Positions 52,791 to 62,021 of a DNA stretch of 64,000 nucleotides are shown here, piece by piece. The first letter of the stretch is position 1; the number at the start of each line of letters is the position of its first letter. Under the pieces are notes generated by a model. The model made no database searches. It saw nothing but the letters and a program-made list of their open reading frames with translations, and had not been told where the DNA came from. The stretch comes from Leucobacter celer subsp. astrifaciens. GTDB taxonomy: Bacteria; Actinomycetota; Actinomycetes; Actinomycetales; Microbacteriaceae. Position numbers and translations under genes: made by a program. Location: contig NZ_JHEI01000134.1 in NCBI RefSeq assembly GCF_001273835.1, positions 124,001 to 188,000 on the forward strand, given 5' to 3'.

Positions 52791-53867
52791 TCAGTATCCG
52801 GTGACGGGAGCGGTTGCGCCCGTGCGGTCGATGGTGGCCATGACGTCGCGGATGATGCCCAGCGACTGGTCGACGTCCTGCTCGGTGATATCGAGGTAGA
52901 ACACGGCGCGGACGCTGTCGGCCCCGGTGGGCAGCATCCACAGCCCCCGCTCGTGGAGTTGATCGACAAAGGTCGCAGCGGATGCGCGGTCTAGCCGGTA
53001 GCGAACGATGTTGGTGTGCACGGCTGCCGGGTCGATCACGACTCCGTCGATGTCTGTGAGGCCGGTGGCGAAGCGCTGGGCCAGCTCGTGCGTGCGCGGT
53101 AGGAGCTCCCGGTGGTGGTAGAGCGCGTGCAGCGCTCCGGCGGCGATGATGCCAGCCTGGCGAAACCCGCCGCCGAAGCCCTGCTTGAAGCGGCGCGCCC
53201 GGTCCATCAGTTCCTTCGGGCCGGCGAGGCAGGAGCCGATCGGCGCGCCGAGGGCCTTGGAGAAGCAGACGCTCACGGTGTCGAACGGGGCCGCATAGTC
53301 GGCCTCCAGGATGCCGGTCGCTGCGGTCGCATGCCAGAGCCGTGCTCCGTCGAGATGGGCGGCGAGGCCGAGATGCTTGGCGGTCTCGGCGACGTCGGTG
53401 AGCTGATCGAGGGGCCAGATCGTACCGCCGCCGTTGTTGTGGGTGTTCTCCGCGCACAGCAACGTCACCGGCGACGGGATCGTGGAGGGGAAGAACGGGT
53501 GTGGGGCCCCGACGAACTCCGTCACCTGGTCGGCGGTAAACAGGCCCTGCTGCCCGGGGATGAGGCGGGGTAGGACGCCGGAGATCGCCGAGGGCGCGCC
53601 GCCTTCGAGGGCGTAGACGTGGGCGGACTGCTCGAACAGGACGGCGTCGCCGGGCTCGGTGTGGGCGCGGATGCCGACCTGGTTGGTCATCGTGCCGGTG
53701 GGCATGTAGACCGCGTCCTCCTTGCCCAGCAGGCGTGCGGTCTCGGCTTCGAGCTCCTTGACGGTGGGGTCGTCGCTGTAGACGTCGTCTCCGACGACTG
53801 CCGTCGCGATCGCCTGGCGCATGGCATCGGTGGGACGGGAACAGGTATCGGAACGCAGGTCGATCAT
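52791..53867 (-). CDS. ltaE: Low-specificity L-threonine aldolase
   Basis: 358 residues from ATG 53867 (MIDLRSDTCSRPTDAMRQAI), preceded by AAGAAGGA; an ATG at 53900 overlapping the MFS stop (ATGA) would add 11 residues. PLP enzyme: 'DDVYSDDPTVKELEAETARLLGKEDAVYMPTGTMTNQV', AENTHNNGGGTIWP, 'AAHLDGARLWHA' (Asp to PLP) and CFSKALGAPIGS (Schiff-base Lys). It cleaves beta-hydroxy amino acids to glycine and an aldehyde. Middle gene of the MFS-aldolase-RidA operon. Confidence 0.94.
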   Translation of the reverse strand: MIDLRSDTCSRPTDAMRQAIATAVVGDDVYSDDPTVKELEAETARLLGKEDAVYMPTGTMTNQVGIRAHTEPGDAVLFEQSAHVYALEGGAPSAISGVLPRLIPGQQGLFTADQVTEFVGAPHPFFPSTIPSPVTLLCAENTHNNGGGTIWPLDQLTDVAETAKHLGLAAHLDGARLWHATAATGILEADYAAPFDTVSVCFSKALGAPIGSCLAGPKELMDRARRFKQGFGGGFRQAGIIAAGALHALYHHRELLPRTHELAQRFATGLTDIDGVVIDPAAVHTNIVRYRLDRASAATFVDQLHERGLWMLPTGADSVRAVFYLDITEQDVDQSLGIIRDVMATIDRTGATAPVTGY

Positions 53868-53896
53868 AGGGTCCTTCTTTCGATCGGATGTAGCGG

Positions 53897-55207
53897 TCAT
53901 TGGGACGCTGCGGGCACGGCGCTCTGCAGCGTGCTATCGCGACGGCGCTTGACCGCTATGGACAGCACGGCCGCGACACCGCACATGACGGCTCCGCCCC
54001 ACCAGGCGTAGGTGTACTCGCCGAAGACGTCACGGATGACGCCCGCGCCGAAGGCCGCCGCAGCGGCTCCGAGCTGGTGGGCGGCGAATACCCAGCCGAA
54101 GACGATCGTGCCGCGCTCCCCGAAGATCTCCCGGCACAGCGCCGAGGTCGGCGGCACGGTGGCGACCCAGTCGAGGCCATAGATGACAATGAACAGCACC
54201 ATGCTCGGGTGCACGGCATCCGACAGCAGCCACGGCAACAGCAACAGACCGACGCCACGGAAGCCGTAGTAGGCGACCAGCAACTTGCGAGGGTCGAACT
54301 TGTCGGTTAGCCAACCGGATACCACGGTACCGGCGATGTCGAAGATCCCGACGACGGCGAGGAGACCGGCGGCGGTCGTGGTGGGCATACCGTGATCGTG
54401 GGCGGAGGGGATGAAGTGGATGCCGATGAGCCCGTTGGTCGTCGCGCCGCAGATCGCGAACGCGATCGCCAGCGCCCAGAACGAGCGATGCCGGGCCGCG
54501 AAGGCGAGACCCTCCAGTGCGCGCCGGGTCGCCCCACCCGCAGCTCTGACCGGGGGGACATGCGTTTCCGGGACTGCTCCGTAGGGCAGCACGCCGCGGT
54601 CCTCGGGGCGGTCCCGCAGCACCAACCACACGATCGGCACCACAATCAGCGCAGCGGCCCCGATGAGCAGGGACGCCGGTCGCCACCCTGTGGACTCTGC
54701 CAGGGCGGCGACCGGCGGGAGGAAGATCAGCTGTCCCGTGGCCGAGCCTGCGGTGAGAATACCCATCACCAGTCCGCGGCGCTGGACGAACCACCGATTC
54801 GCGATCGTGGCCGCGAACACGAGCGCCATTGACCCCGTGCCCAGACCGATCAGCAGGCCCCAGAAGATCAGCAGCTGCCAGGAAGCAGTCATCAACACGC
54901 TGCCCCCGGCCCCGGCGGCGACGAGCACCAGTGCTGCGGCTACGACCTGACGGATCCCGAAGCGGTCCATCAGCGCCGCGGCGAACGGCGCGGTCAAACC
55001 GTAGAGCACGAGGTTCACGCTGACGGCCAGCGACATGATGCTCGTCGACCAGCCGAACTCCTCATGCAGCGGCACCATGAGCGCGCCCGGAGCCGCGCGG
55101 AACCCAGCGGCGGCCAGCAGCGCGAGGAACGCGACGGCAGCGACCCACCATGCCGGGTGCACCCGATAGTGCTTCACGCTCGTGGGGGGTGCGGGAATCG
55201 TAGGCAA
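53897..55207 (-). CDS. MFS transporter, monocarboxylate/OFA-like
   Basis: 436 residues, twelve helices. N-terminal 'GFRAAPGALMVPLHEEFGWSTSIMSLAVSVNLVLYGLTAPFAAALMDRFGIRQVV' and 'GLGTGSMALVFAATIANRWFVQRRGLVMGILTAGSATGQLIFLPPVAAL' resemble the oxalate/formate and monocarboxylate porters of actinobacteria. 'FGERGTIVFGWVFAAHQLGAAAAAF' supports this. First gene of the operon divergent from the HxlR regulator; it probably carries the aldolase substrate or product. Confidence 0.9.
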   Translation of the reverse strand: MPTIPAPPTSVKHYRVHPAWWVAAVAFLALLAAAGFRAAPGALMVPLHEEFGWSTSIMSLAVSVNLVLYGLTAPFAAALMDRFGIRQVVAAALVLVAAGAGGSVLMTASWQLLIFWGLLIGLGTGSMALVFAATIANRWFVQRRGLVMGILTAGSATGQLIFLPPVAALAESTGWRPASLLIGAAALIVVPIVWLVLRDRPEDRGVLPYGAVPETHVPPVRAAGGATRRALEGLAFAARHRSFWALAIAFAICGATTNGLIGIHFIPSAHDHGMPTTTAAGLLAVVGIFDIAGTVVSGWLTDKFDPRKLLVAYYGFRGVGLLLLPWLLSDAVHPSMVLFIVIYGLDWVATVPPTSALCREIFGERGTIVFGWVFAAHQLGAAAAAFGAGVIRDVFGEYTYAWWGGAVMCGVAAVLSIAVKRRRDSTLQSAVPAASQ

Positions 55208-55228
55208 CGGACGCTCCTATCGTGCAGA

Positions 55229-55249
55229 TAACTTTCTTCAACGAAGTTA
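55229..55249. promoter_or_regulatory. Candidate HxlR operator
   Basis: TAACTT (55229-55234) and AAGTTA (55244-55249) are inverted around nine bases in the 84-base gap between the divergent MFS and HxlR genes. Position and symmetry fit an HxlR dimer site controlling both directions. Confidence 0.55.
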
Positions 55250-55291
55250 CACTAGGGGGTAGCGTCGAGCAAGGACGAAAGGACCCGAGAC

Positions 55292-55786
55292 ATGCCTCTG
55301 CGATCTGACTGGACCGGCGAGTTCTGCCCCATCAAGCGCTCCCTCGACGTGCTCGGGGACCCCTGGGTGCTCGTCATCGTCCGCGACGTCCTCCACGGCC
55401 GGGGCCGCTTCGACGCGCTGCGCGACAACCTCCGGATCTCCGAGGCAGTGCTCAGCCGCCGCCTGCGCGCGATGGTCGGGGCGGGGCTGCTCGTCCGGGT
55501 CGACTATCAGGACGGCGGCCGCACCCGTCAGGGGTATGCGGCGACGGAGGCGGCGACCGAGCTGCTGCCGATCCTCCAGCAGCTCGCCCTTTGGGGCGAG
55601 AAGCACACGGCGATGCCCGAGGGTGGCGCGCACATGGCGATGATCCACGAGACATGCGGGAACGAGACGACCCAGGGACAGGTGTGTAGCGCCTGCGGCA
55701 AGGTCCTCGTTGCAGAGCAGATGACATGGGTCAAGCCCTGGAAAGATGCCCGCGACAGGCTCCAACCAGTCGGGTCACTCGTCTAG
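55292..55786 (+). CDS. HxlR family regulator
   Basis: 164 residues. 'CPIKRSLDVLGDPWVLVIVRDVLHGRGRFDALRDNLRISEAVLSRRLRAMVGAGLLVRVDYQDGGRTRQGYAAT' is the HxlR winged helix with the sensor Cys (Cys12) at its usual N-terminal place. The C-terminal extension adds four Cys-rich residues ('HETCGNETTQGQVCSACGKVL', CxxC), which could bind zinc or sense thiol-reactive aldehydes. Divergent from the MFS-aldolase-RidA operon. Confidence 0.92.
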   Translation: MPLRSDWTGEFCPIKRSLDVLGDPWVLVIVRDVLHGRGRFDALRDNLRISEAVLSRRLRAMVGAGLLVRVDYQDGGRTRQGYAATEAATELLPILQQLALWGEKHTAMPEGGAHMAMIHETCGNETTQGQVCSACGKVLVAEQMTWVKPWKDARDRLQPVGSLV

Positions 55787-55886
55787 CCGATACCCCCGCC
55801 CGCTTTCCAGAGCGCCGCAACTCCGACTTCCAGTGCTCGGCCGACGTCACCAAGCGACACCTCACCCTGCCCTATTCTTCTGAATG

Positions 55887-55931
55887 AACGTATGCTACCG
55901 TGGTAGATACGTTGGTTTCTGTAGTAGAAAC
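55887..55931. other. Candidate oriT: two hairpins upstream of the relaxase gene
   Basis: AACGTATGCTACC (55887-55899) pairs with GGTAGATACGTT (55902-55913; one bulge), and GTTTCT (55915-55920) with AGAAAC (55926-55931). They lie 18-62 bases before the relaxase ATG in AT-richer DNA. MobF nic sites are commonly next to such hairpins and next to the relaxase gene. Confidence 0.5.
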
Positions 55932-55948
55932 ACCAGGTGGTGATCCTC

Positions 55949-58900
55949 ATGCACGGCGGCGTGATCCTGTTCCGGGGAACCGGAGCCGACGCGCGCCGGT
56001 ACGTCGAGGCCGACCGCTCCCGCGCCGATGACTACTACCTCGGCTCAGATGCGTCTGTGGCCGCGTTCACCGCGCTCGATAGCGCCGGGAACGTGACCGT
56101 CGCGCTCGGGCTCGACCCGGAGGCGTATGCGGCGTGGGTGGATTCGGTGAACCCGGTCACGGGCGAGTCGATGGGCACGCCCCGTCTCCCGGGTGTCGGG
56201 AAACAGGGGTCGCCGCGGTTCGCGGAAATGGTGGTGAACGCCCCGAAGTCGCTCTCGATTGCCGCAACGCTCCACCCGGAGGTCTCCGAAGCGCTCGATG
56301 CGGCGCAGCAGGACGCGGTGGCAGAAATTCAGGCGTGGCTCGCCCAGCACTCCGTGACCCGTGTCGGGCCGCGCGGCAAGCAGGAGGTCGTGCCCGTCCA
56401 GCAGTTGCAGACGGTCGCGGTCTCGCACCGCACATCGCGTGCGGGCGATCCGCACCGGCATATCCACTTCCAGATCGGCACCCGCGTGTGGGCGGCCGGG
56501 AAGTGGCGGGCGCTGGATACGGCGGCGTTGTTCCGGCAGCAGGGCGCGATCCGCGCGCTCGGCACCGCCGTGATCGCCGCGCACCCGGAGCTTGCGGAGG
56601 TGCTGGATCGGCACGGTCTGACCCTTGATCCGGTATCGGGCGAGGTGGTCGAGCTCGAGCGGTTCAACGGGGTGATGAGCAAGCGCGGCGAGCAGGTGCG
56701 CAAGCACCTGGAACGCTTCGAGGCCGAGTGGGAGGCGGCGCATCCGGGCGAGGCGATGGGGCCGGTCGTCTCGGCCCTGCTCGCGGCGAAAGCGTGGGCG
56801 CACGAGCGGCCCGCGAAGAAGCCCACCACCCTGCACGAAGAGCAGGCGTGGGTGACTGAGCTGCGCGACGCCGGCTACGACCCGGAGACGTTGCGCCGGC
56901 CTGTGCGCCGTGCGCCGGTGTTGCTGGATGACCTGTCCGTGCAGACCGTGGCGACCCGTGCATTGGATCGGTGCGCCGCCGGTGGTTCGGCGTGGACGCG
57001 GCACACGGTGCAGGAGCACGCGACCAGGATCATGACCGAGTACGGCGTGCAAGCCGCACCCGCCGAGGTACGCGAGTTCGTGCGCATCGCAACCGTGCTG
57101 GCGATGGAGGATTGCTTCTCGATCCTCCCGCCTGGCGCACCGACGCCGGAGCATGTGGCGCACCTGACGAGCCTGTGCGTGGTGCAGGCCGAGACGGAAC
57201 TGCGCGACCTCCTGACCGCACGAGTGCCGAAGCGGGAGCCGAAGCACCTCGACGTGCAGGGCGCGGCGCAGGCGCGGGGCCTGGATGCCGGGCAGGAGCG
57301 CGCCGCCGCCGCGGTCGCATCGCACGATCCGCTCGTGGTCGTGGAGGGTGCCGCGGGTGCGGGCAAGACCACGATGCTCGGTGTCGCTATCGAGGTCGCG
57401 GCGCAGCATGGCCGGGTGTCGCGGGTGGTTGCGCCGACGTTGCGCGCCGCGCAGGTCGCGCAGCAGGAACTCGGGGTGCCCGCGAGCAGTGTTGCGGCGC
57501 TCGTGCACGCGCACGGCTGGCGCTGGAACGATGACGGCGTATGGACGCGCCTCGCACCCGGCGACACCGACCCCGAGACGGGCCGCACCTATCGCGGCCC
57601 GACCGAGAATGCGCGGCTCGTGCGGGGTGAGCGGGTGATCGTGGACGAGGCCGGGATGCTCGACCAAGACACCGCAATCGCCCTCCTGACCGTCACCGCC
57701 GAGGCGGGCGCGACGGTCGCACTGGTCGGGGATCGCGCGCAGCTCGCCGCGGTCGGTCGTGGCGGGGTGCTCGATATGGCCGCGCACATTCGGGGGCGCA
57801 CGTTCGATATGGCCGAGGTGCACCGCTTCACCGACCCCGCCTACGCCGAAGTCACGCTGCGGATGCGCGACGGCAGAAACCCCGGCGATGTGTTCGACCA
57901 GCTCGCCGGGCTCGGTCTCATCCGTCTGCACGACAGCGGCGACGAGGCGCGCGAGCACATCGCCCAGCAGCGGCAGGACAGCGAAGCGATCACCGTCAGC
58001 ACGAACGACGAGGCCCGCACCGTCAACGCCCGCATCCGTGAGGAACGAGTCTCGCAAGGTGTCGTCGACGACACGACGACCGTGTACGGGAACGACGGCC
58101 TGCCTATCGGGGCCGGGGATGTGATTCAGACGCGGAAGAACAACACCGATGTGGGCGTGGCGAATCGGCAGCAGTGGGTCGTGCAGCACGTCGAGGACGA
58201 CGGCGCGCTCTCCGTGCGCGAGGCCGGGAGCGGGCGGAAGCGGCAGCGCACCCTGCGCCTCCCCGCCGAGTATGTGGCCGAGCACGCGCACCTGTCGTAT
58301 GCGGCGACCGCCTACGGGGTGCAGGGCGCGACCGTCGCAGGGTCGCACACGATCCTCACCGACGCGACCAGCGCCGCAGGCGTGTATGTCGGCATGACCC
58401 GTGGGCGGGAGTCGAACGTGCTGCACGTCGTCGCCGAGAGCCAGGCTGACGCCAGGGCGCAGTTCATCGAGGCGATGGAGCGCGACCGCGCCGACCGCGG
58501 ACTTGCTGATGCCACCCGCCGCGCCGTCGAGGAAGTGGCCGGGCTGACTGAGAACGGCCCCGTGCGGTTCGTGAACGACGAGATAGCGGCGCTCGACAAG
58601 TGTGCGGCAACGGCTGAGGCGCAGGCGGCACGCTGGCAACAGGTCAGCGCCGCTCTTGCCGACCTCAGCGCCAGTGAGGCCGAGGTACGGGCGAGGGCGC
58701 GAGCGGCCGAGCAGACCGCACGGCAGCATGCTGAGCAAGTGCGTGTCGAGGTCGCCGCGCCCGTCGTCTCCTCGGCGAGAGGGGCACTCACCGACTGGGA
58801 GCAGGCCGACGCCGCTGAACAGGAAGCCAGCGAGCAGGTGCGGGCGGCGGCGTGGTTCGGGAAGCGCCGCGCCCGCGACAAGCACCAGAACGCCCAAGCG

Positions 58901-59401
58901 CGCACCGCCGCGGCACGCCAGCAGGTGACCGGCGAGTGGGGTGAGCTGCCGAGGTGGAACGAACGCGCGGATGCGTGGGTGGAGCGAGTCACCAAGCCCA
59001 GGATCGAGAACGACCCGCGCGTGATCGACGCCGAGCAAGAGCACCGGGCGGCACGCGACGCGCTGCTGCACCGGCCAGAGCGCGCACAGACCGAACGACT
59101 CGTCGCGTTCGCGCGAGTGTTCGGCTCGGAGCGGGTGATCCGCAATCAGCAGGCGTACCTCACCACCAGTCCCGCGCAACAAGCCGCACGAGCAACGAAC
59201 ACCGCGAGGCAGGCGCGGGAGGAAGCCGAGCTGCTGCGCTCGCTCACCCCGGCCGAGGCCGCAGAGAGGATGGAGCAGACCCGCGCAGCGCAGTCCGTGC
59301 GGGAAGCTCAGCGTGCCAAGCGGGAGCGGGCCATGTCGCACGACTACGAGGAGCAGCATCGGAACGCACCCCGGTACGATGGCCCGGCGCGCGGGCTCTA
59401 G
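55949..59401 (+). CDS. MobF-family conjugative relaxase-helicase (TraA/TraI-like)
   Basis: 1150 residues from ATG 55949, with AGGTGG eight bases upstream (GTG 55937 is an alternative). The N-terminal TrwC-like relaxase domain has the tyrosine pair in DDYYLGSD (about 29-30) and the three-histidine metal site in AGDPHRHIHFQIGTRVW (about 169-173). A RecD-like helicase follows: Walker A VEGAAGAGKTTM near 470, motif II VIVDEAGMLDQDT, 'LVGDRAQLAAVGRGGVLD' and C-terminal 'LSYAATAYGVQGATV'. The last 250 residues are a charged coiled coil. It would nick and unwind DNA for transfer. No coupling protein or secretion genes are in the window. Confidence 0.95.
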   Translation: MHGGVILFRGTGADARRYVEADRSRADDYYLGSDASVAAFTALDSAGNVTVALGLDPEAYAAWVDSVNPVTGESMGTPRLPGVGKQGSPRFAEMVVNAPKSLSIAATLHPEVSEALDAAQQDAVAEIQAWLAQHSVTRVGPRGKQEVVPVQQLQTVAVSHRTSRAGDPHRHIHFQIGTRVWAAGKWRALDTAALFRQQGAIRALGTAVIAAHPELAEVLDRHGLTLDPVSGEVVELERFNGVMSKRGEQVRKHLERFEAEWEAAHPGEAMGPVVSALLAAKAWAHERPAKKPTTLHEEQAWVTELRDAGYDPETLRRPVRRAPVLLDDLSVQTVATRALDRCAAGGSAWTRHTVQEHATRIMTEYGVQAAPAEVREFVRIATVLAMEDCFSILPPGAPTPEHVAHLTSLCVVQAETELRDLLTARVPKREPKHLDVQGAAQARGLDAGQERAAAAVASHDPLVVVEGAAGAGKTTMLGVAIEVAAQHGRVSRVVAPTLRAAQVAQQELGVPASSVAALVHAHGWRWNDDGVWTRLAPGDTDPETGRTYRGPTENARLVRGERVIVDEAGMLDQDTAIALLTVTAEAGATVALVGDRAQLAAVGRGGVLDMAAHIRGRTFDMAEVHRFTDPAYAEVTLRMRDGRNPGDVFDQLAGLGLIRLHDSGDEAREHIAQQRQDSEAITVSTNDEARTVNARIREERVSQGVVDDTTTVYGNDGLPIGAGDVIQTRKNNTDVGVANRQQWVVQHVEDDGALSVREAGSGRKRQRTLRLPAEYVAEHAHLSYAATAYGVQGATVAGSHTILTDATSAAGVYVGMTRGRESNVLHVVAESQADARAQFIEAMERDRADRGLADATRRAVEEVAGLTENGPVRFVNDEIAALDKCAATAEAQAARWQQVSAALADLSASEAEVRARARAAEQTARQHAEQVRVEVAAPVVSSARGALTDWEQADAAEQEASEQVRAAAWFGKRRARDKHQNAQARTAAARQQVTGEWGELPRWNERADAWVERVTKPRIENDPRVIDAEQEHRAARDALLHRPERAQTERLVAFARVFGSERVIRNQQAYLTTSPAQQAARATNTARQAREEAELLRSLTPAEAAERMEQTRAAQSVREAQRAKRERAMSHDYEEQHRNAPRYDGPARGL

Positions 59402-59448
59402 TGGGGTCAAAGCGCAGTACAATGCGCCGCTAGAAGCCGCCCTACACC

Positions 59449-61200
59449 CTAACGAACGGTAACGGGGATCATCGCGATGGGTTGGGTGTAGGTGTCGATG
59501 CGGGTTGTGACCTGGATCTGCCACTCGCCCGCCACGGGCATCGTGAGCACCGCCTCATACTCGCCAGTGGTCGCGTCGAACCGCGGGGTTGCGTTGAACG
59601 GGCCGAGTTCCTGCTCGGGTAAGCGCGCCTCGACGGTTACCTCTTCGGTAGTGATGGGTTCACCCTTGTATTCCAGACGGAACGTGACCGTGTTCTTGCC
59701 GGTGGTGGCCGGCGTGACCGTACCGTCGACGGTCAGCCCTTGCGACTCGGCATGCACGGCCGTCTCTTGCGCCGAGGGTGCGGTGGTCTCGTCGGTGCCG
59801 TGCGAGTGCTCGGGAGTCGTGGTGGGGCTGGTATTGGTGAGGAACCCGGTGACCGCAAGCACCGCGACCAGCAGTACGGCCTCGGCAGTGAGAGTGCGGC
59901 GCAAGCTCACCCACTGCCGCTCGTCGGCCAGGTGCCGGGTGATGCGGGGCAGGAGGTCGTTGCGGTTCCATGCGGCGACCGCGATGACCGCTCCGACGAT
60001 GATGAGCTTGATCGTGAGGAGCAGGCCGTACCCGCTGCTGACGAGGGCCTGCCAGGAACCGACGATGAGCACGGCCATGATGGTGCCGCTGACCGCGAGC
60101 AGGATCACGCTGTACAGTGCGAACCGCGAGAACCGGGCGACCACCCCGGCCACGTCACTGGGCGGAATGCGCGGGCGTCCACCACGCACTGCCGGGCGCG
60201 CGGCACGAAGATACAGCAGGAGTCCGGTGACGCCGCCGAGCCAGAACGCCCCAGTGACGAGGTGACCGTAGTCTGCGACGAGCATCACCCACACGGGTTG
60301 AACGGTCTGGGTGTGCCCAACCAGGAGCGGTGCGGCAAGCGCGAGGGCCGCGCACCCGAGCGCCCAGGCCCTGCCCGCAGCACCTCGCGAGCGGGATCCC
60401 AGAATCGTGGCGGCGAGGCCGAGCACGGTGACGAGAGTAGCGGCGGCGAGAAGTTGCCAGGAGACACCAGGCATCCAAGTGCTTACGGGGAGGAGCACGA
60501 GGTCGCCCCTCTCGGGCAGGTAAGTGATGAACTCGCGGCCGGTGACGCGCGACCCCGACGCTGGAATGAGCAGCAGCGACGCGACCACCGCTGTGCCAAT
60601 GGCATAGTGCAGGATCCGGCGGGTGCCTCGGGTCGGGGCTTCGTCGCGGCGGAGCACGATGCGGTCGAAGCACAAGAGTCCCGCCAGGAGGAGCAGTCCG
60701 AGGTACTGCGCGACAGTAAGCAATGACACGATGGTGTCGGTCACGACCGGATCGGCGGGGGCCGTGCTCGTGTCCGGGGCAGTGTAGTCGCCTTCACCGA
60801 TCTGGAATGTGAGCGCCCCGCCGATGGGATGCCCGTCAGCAGACACGACCCGGTAGGCGAGCGCATACGCGCCCTCACCGAGATCGTCGGGCAAGGTGAT
60901 CGTGACGGTCGTATCGACCGTGCGAGCAGTGAGCACCACGGGGGTGCCGTCGCCGGGGAAGAGACGCATCGCGTCTTCGATCAGCTGCACGGGCTCATTG
61001 AACCGCAGCTCCACGGTGTCCGGTGCCGCGTCGAGCACGGCAGCGTCCTCGGGATTCGTGCTCAGCAGTTCGGCGTGCGCCTGCGCGGGTGCGACCCCGG
61101 CCCCGAACACGAACAGCAGCCCGAGCAGCAGCGCTCCCACCGCACGCAGGATCATGCGCCCTGCGTGCGGTGGGAGCTCCCCGGCGACGGTGAGGGTCAT
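59449..61200 (-). CDS. CopC-CopD fusion copper protein
   Basis: 583 residues. Signal peptide ends 'APAQA', so the mature protein starts with HAELLSTNPEDAAVLDAAP, the N-terminal Cu(II)-binding His of CopC; a second ligand is in VSADGHPIGG. An eight-or-so-helix CopD domain follows (about 155-430), and a C-terminal soluble part (about 470-583, 'NTVTFRLEYKGEPITTEEVTVEARLPEQELG ... MPVAGEWQIQVTTRI') resembles FixH/YtkA-like beta domains. Likely copper uptake or periplasmic copper handling. The start overlaps the YcnI stop (ATGA). Confidence 0.9.
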   Translation of the reverse strand: MTLTVAGELPPHAGRMILRAVGALLLGLLFVFGAGVAPAQAHAELLSTNPEDAAVLDAAPDTVELRFNEPVQLIEDAMRLFPGDGTPVVLTARTVDTTVTITLPDDLGEGAYALAYRVVSADGHPIGGALTFQIGEGDYTAPDTSTAPADPVVTDTIVSLLTVAQYLGLLLLAGLLCFDRIVLRRDEAPTRGTRRILHYAIGTAVVASLLLIPASGSRVTGREFITYLPERGDLVLLPVSTWMPGVSWQLLAAATLVTVLGLAATILGSRSRGAAGRAWALGCAALALAAPLLVGHTQTVQPVWVMLVADYGHLVTGAFWLGGVTGLLLYLRAARPAVRGGRPRIPPSDVAGVVARFSRFALYSVILLAVSGTIMAVLIVGSWQALVSSGYGLLLTIKLIIVGAVIAVAAWNRNDLLPRITRHLADERQWVSLRRTLTAEAVLLVAVLAVTGFLTNTSPTTTPEHSHGTDETTAPSAQETAVHAESQGLTVDGTVTPATTGKNTVTFRLEYKGEPITTEEVTVEARLPEQELGPFNATPRFDATTGEYEAVLTMPVAGEWQIQVTTRIDTYTQPIAMIPVTVR

Positions 61201-61946
61201 GCCTGCTTGCGCCCCCGGATCAGCGCGATCACACCCGCGATCAGGCCCAGCCCACCGATGACGAGCGCGGTAGTCACGAGCGGCGTCTGGTCATTGCTCG
61301 CGGCCGTCTCCTCGTTGTGCGCCGCAGCCTCCCCGGTGTTCGCTTCGGAGGCCTCATCCCCATGGCCGTGGCTGTCGCCGCTTGCTGCGACGACCTCGAA
61401 GCCGGGTGCGGGCAGCTCGAGTTCATGGGGATCCTGCCCGTCTGCGGGGATCTGCACCCACGCCAACTCGCCCTCTTCACAGGTCTGCACCGCTGGGAAA
61501 TACAGCATCGAACCTGCCGCCTCCTCGGGGAGCTGCAGCGACAGCTCGAACACGTCGCGCTGATCGGCAGGCAGCGGCGTCGAGGCCGTGTAGACGACCT
61601 CGGCGACCCGCTCGGTGACCTCGTTGCCGTGCGCGTCGGTGATCGGGGTGTCCAACTGCTCCATGGTCTTCTCGACCGTGTAGAAGCTGTTGCGGGTCGG
61701 GGTGACCGCGTTGATCCCGTCCGGGATCTGGATCGCAACCTTCGTCGTCGGCGAGGCGTCGCAGCCGTGAGGAACGCTGAGGGTCACGACCGCGTATGCG
61801 CCTGCCTCGTTCGTGTTCGGGCTCGCACCGACATGCGCGTGAGCACTTGCCGCGCCCCCGAGCGTGAGCGCGACTGCGCCGAGCAGGGCCGCACCGCTCA
61901 CGAGGAGGGGGCGCTTCTTGGAATCGGTGTTGGTGTTCATGTTCAT
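61197..61946 (-). CDS. YcnI/DUF1775 copper-binding protein
   Basis: 249 residues. Signal peptide followed by 'AHAHVGASPNTNEAGAYAVVTLSVPHGCDASPTTKVAIQIPDGI', where the N-terminal His of the mature protein is the copper ligand of YcnI. DUF1775 continues to about residue 180, then a His/Glu-rich linker and one C-terminal helix ('LVTTALVIGGLGLIAGVIALI') with a basic tail. It holds Cu(II) at the outer face of the membrane and probably passes it to or from the CopC-CopD protein encoded by the next, overlapping gene. Confidence 0.92.
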   Translation of the reverse strand: MNMNTNTDSKKRPLLVSGAALLGAVALTLGGAASAHAHVGASPNTNEAGAYAVVTLSVPHGCDASPTTKVAIQIPDGINAVTPTRNSFYTVEKTMEQLDTPITDAHGNEVTERVAEVVYTASTPLPADQRDVFELSLQLPEEAAGSMLYFPAVQTCEEGELAWVQIPADGQDPHELELPAPGFEVVAASGDSHGHGDEASEANTGEAAAHNEETAASNDQTPLVTTALVIGGLGLIAGVIALIRGRKQA

Positions 61947-62021
61947 GATTTCTTTCTTTCAAATGATGTGTGTGATGTGTATTCTTGGTGCGCTGCGACC
62001 TCGCGGAGATGCCGCCATGGG

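Noticed and set aside
56045..59524. 1159-residue minus-strand open frame opposite the relaxase gene
   Set aside because: It is the shadow of the MobF relaxase, which has intact HxHxH, Walker A and helicase motifs on the plus strand.
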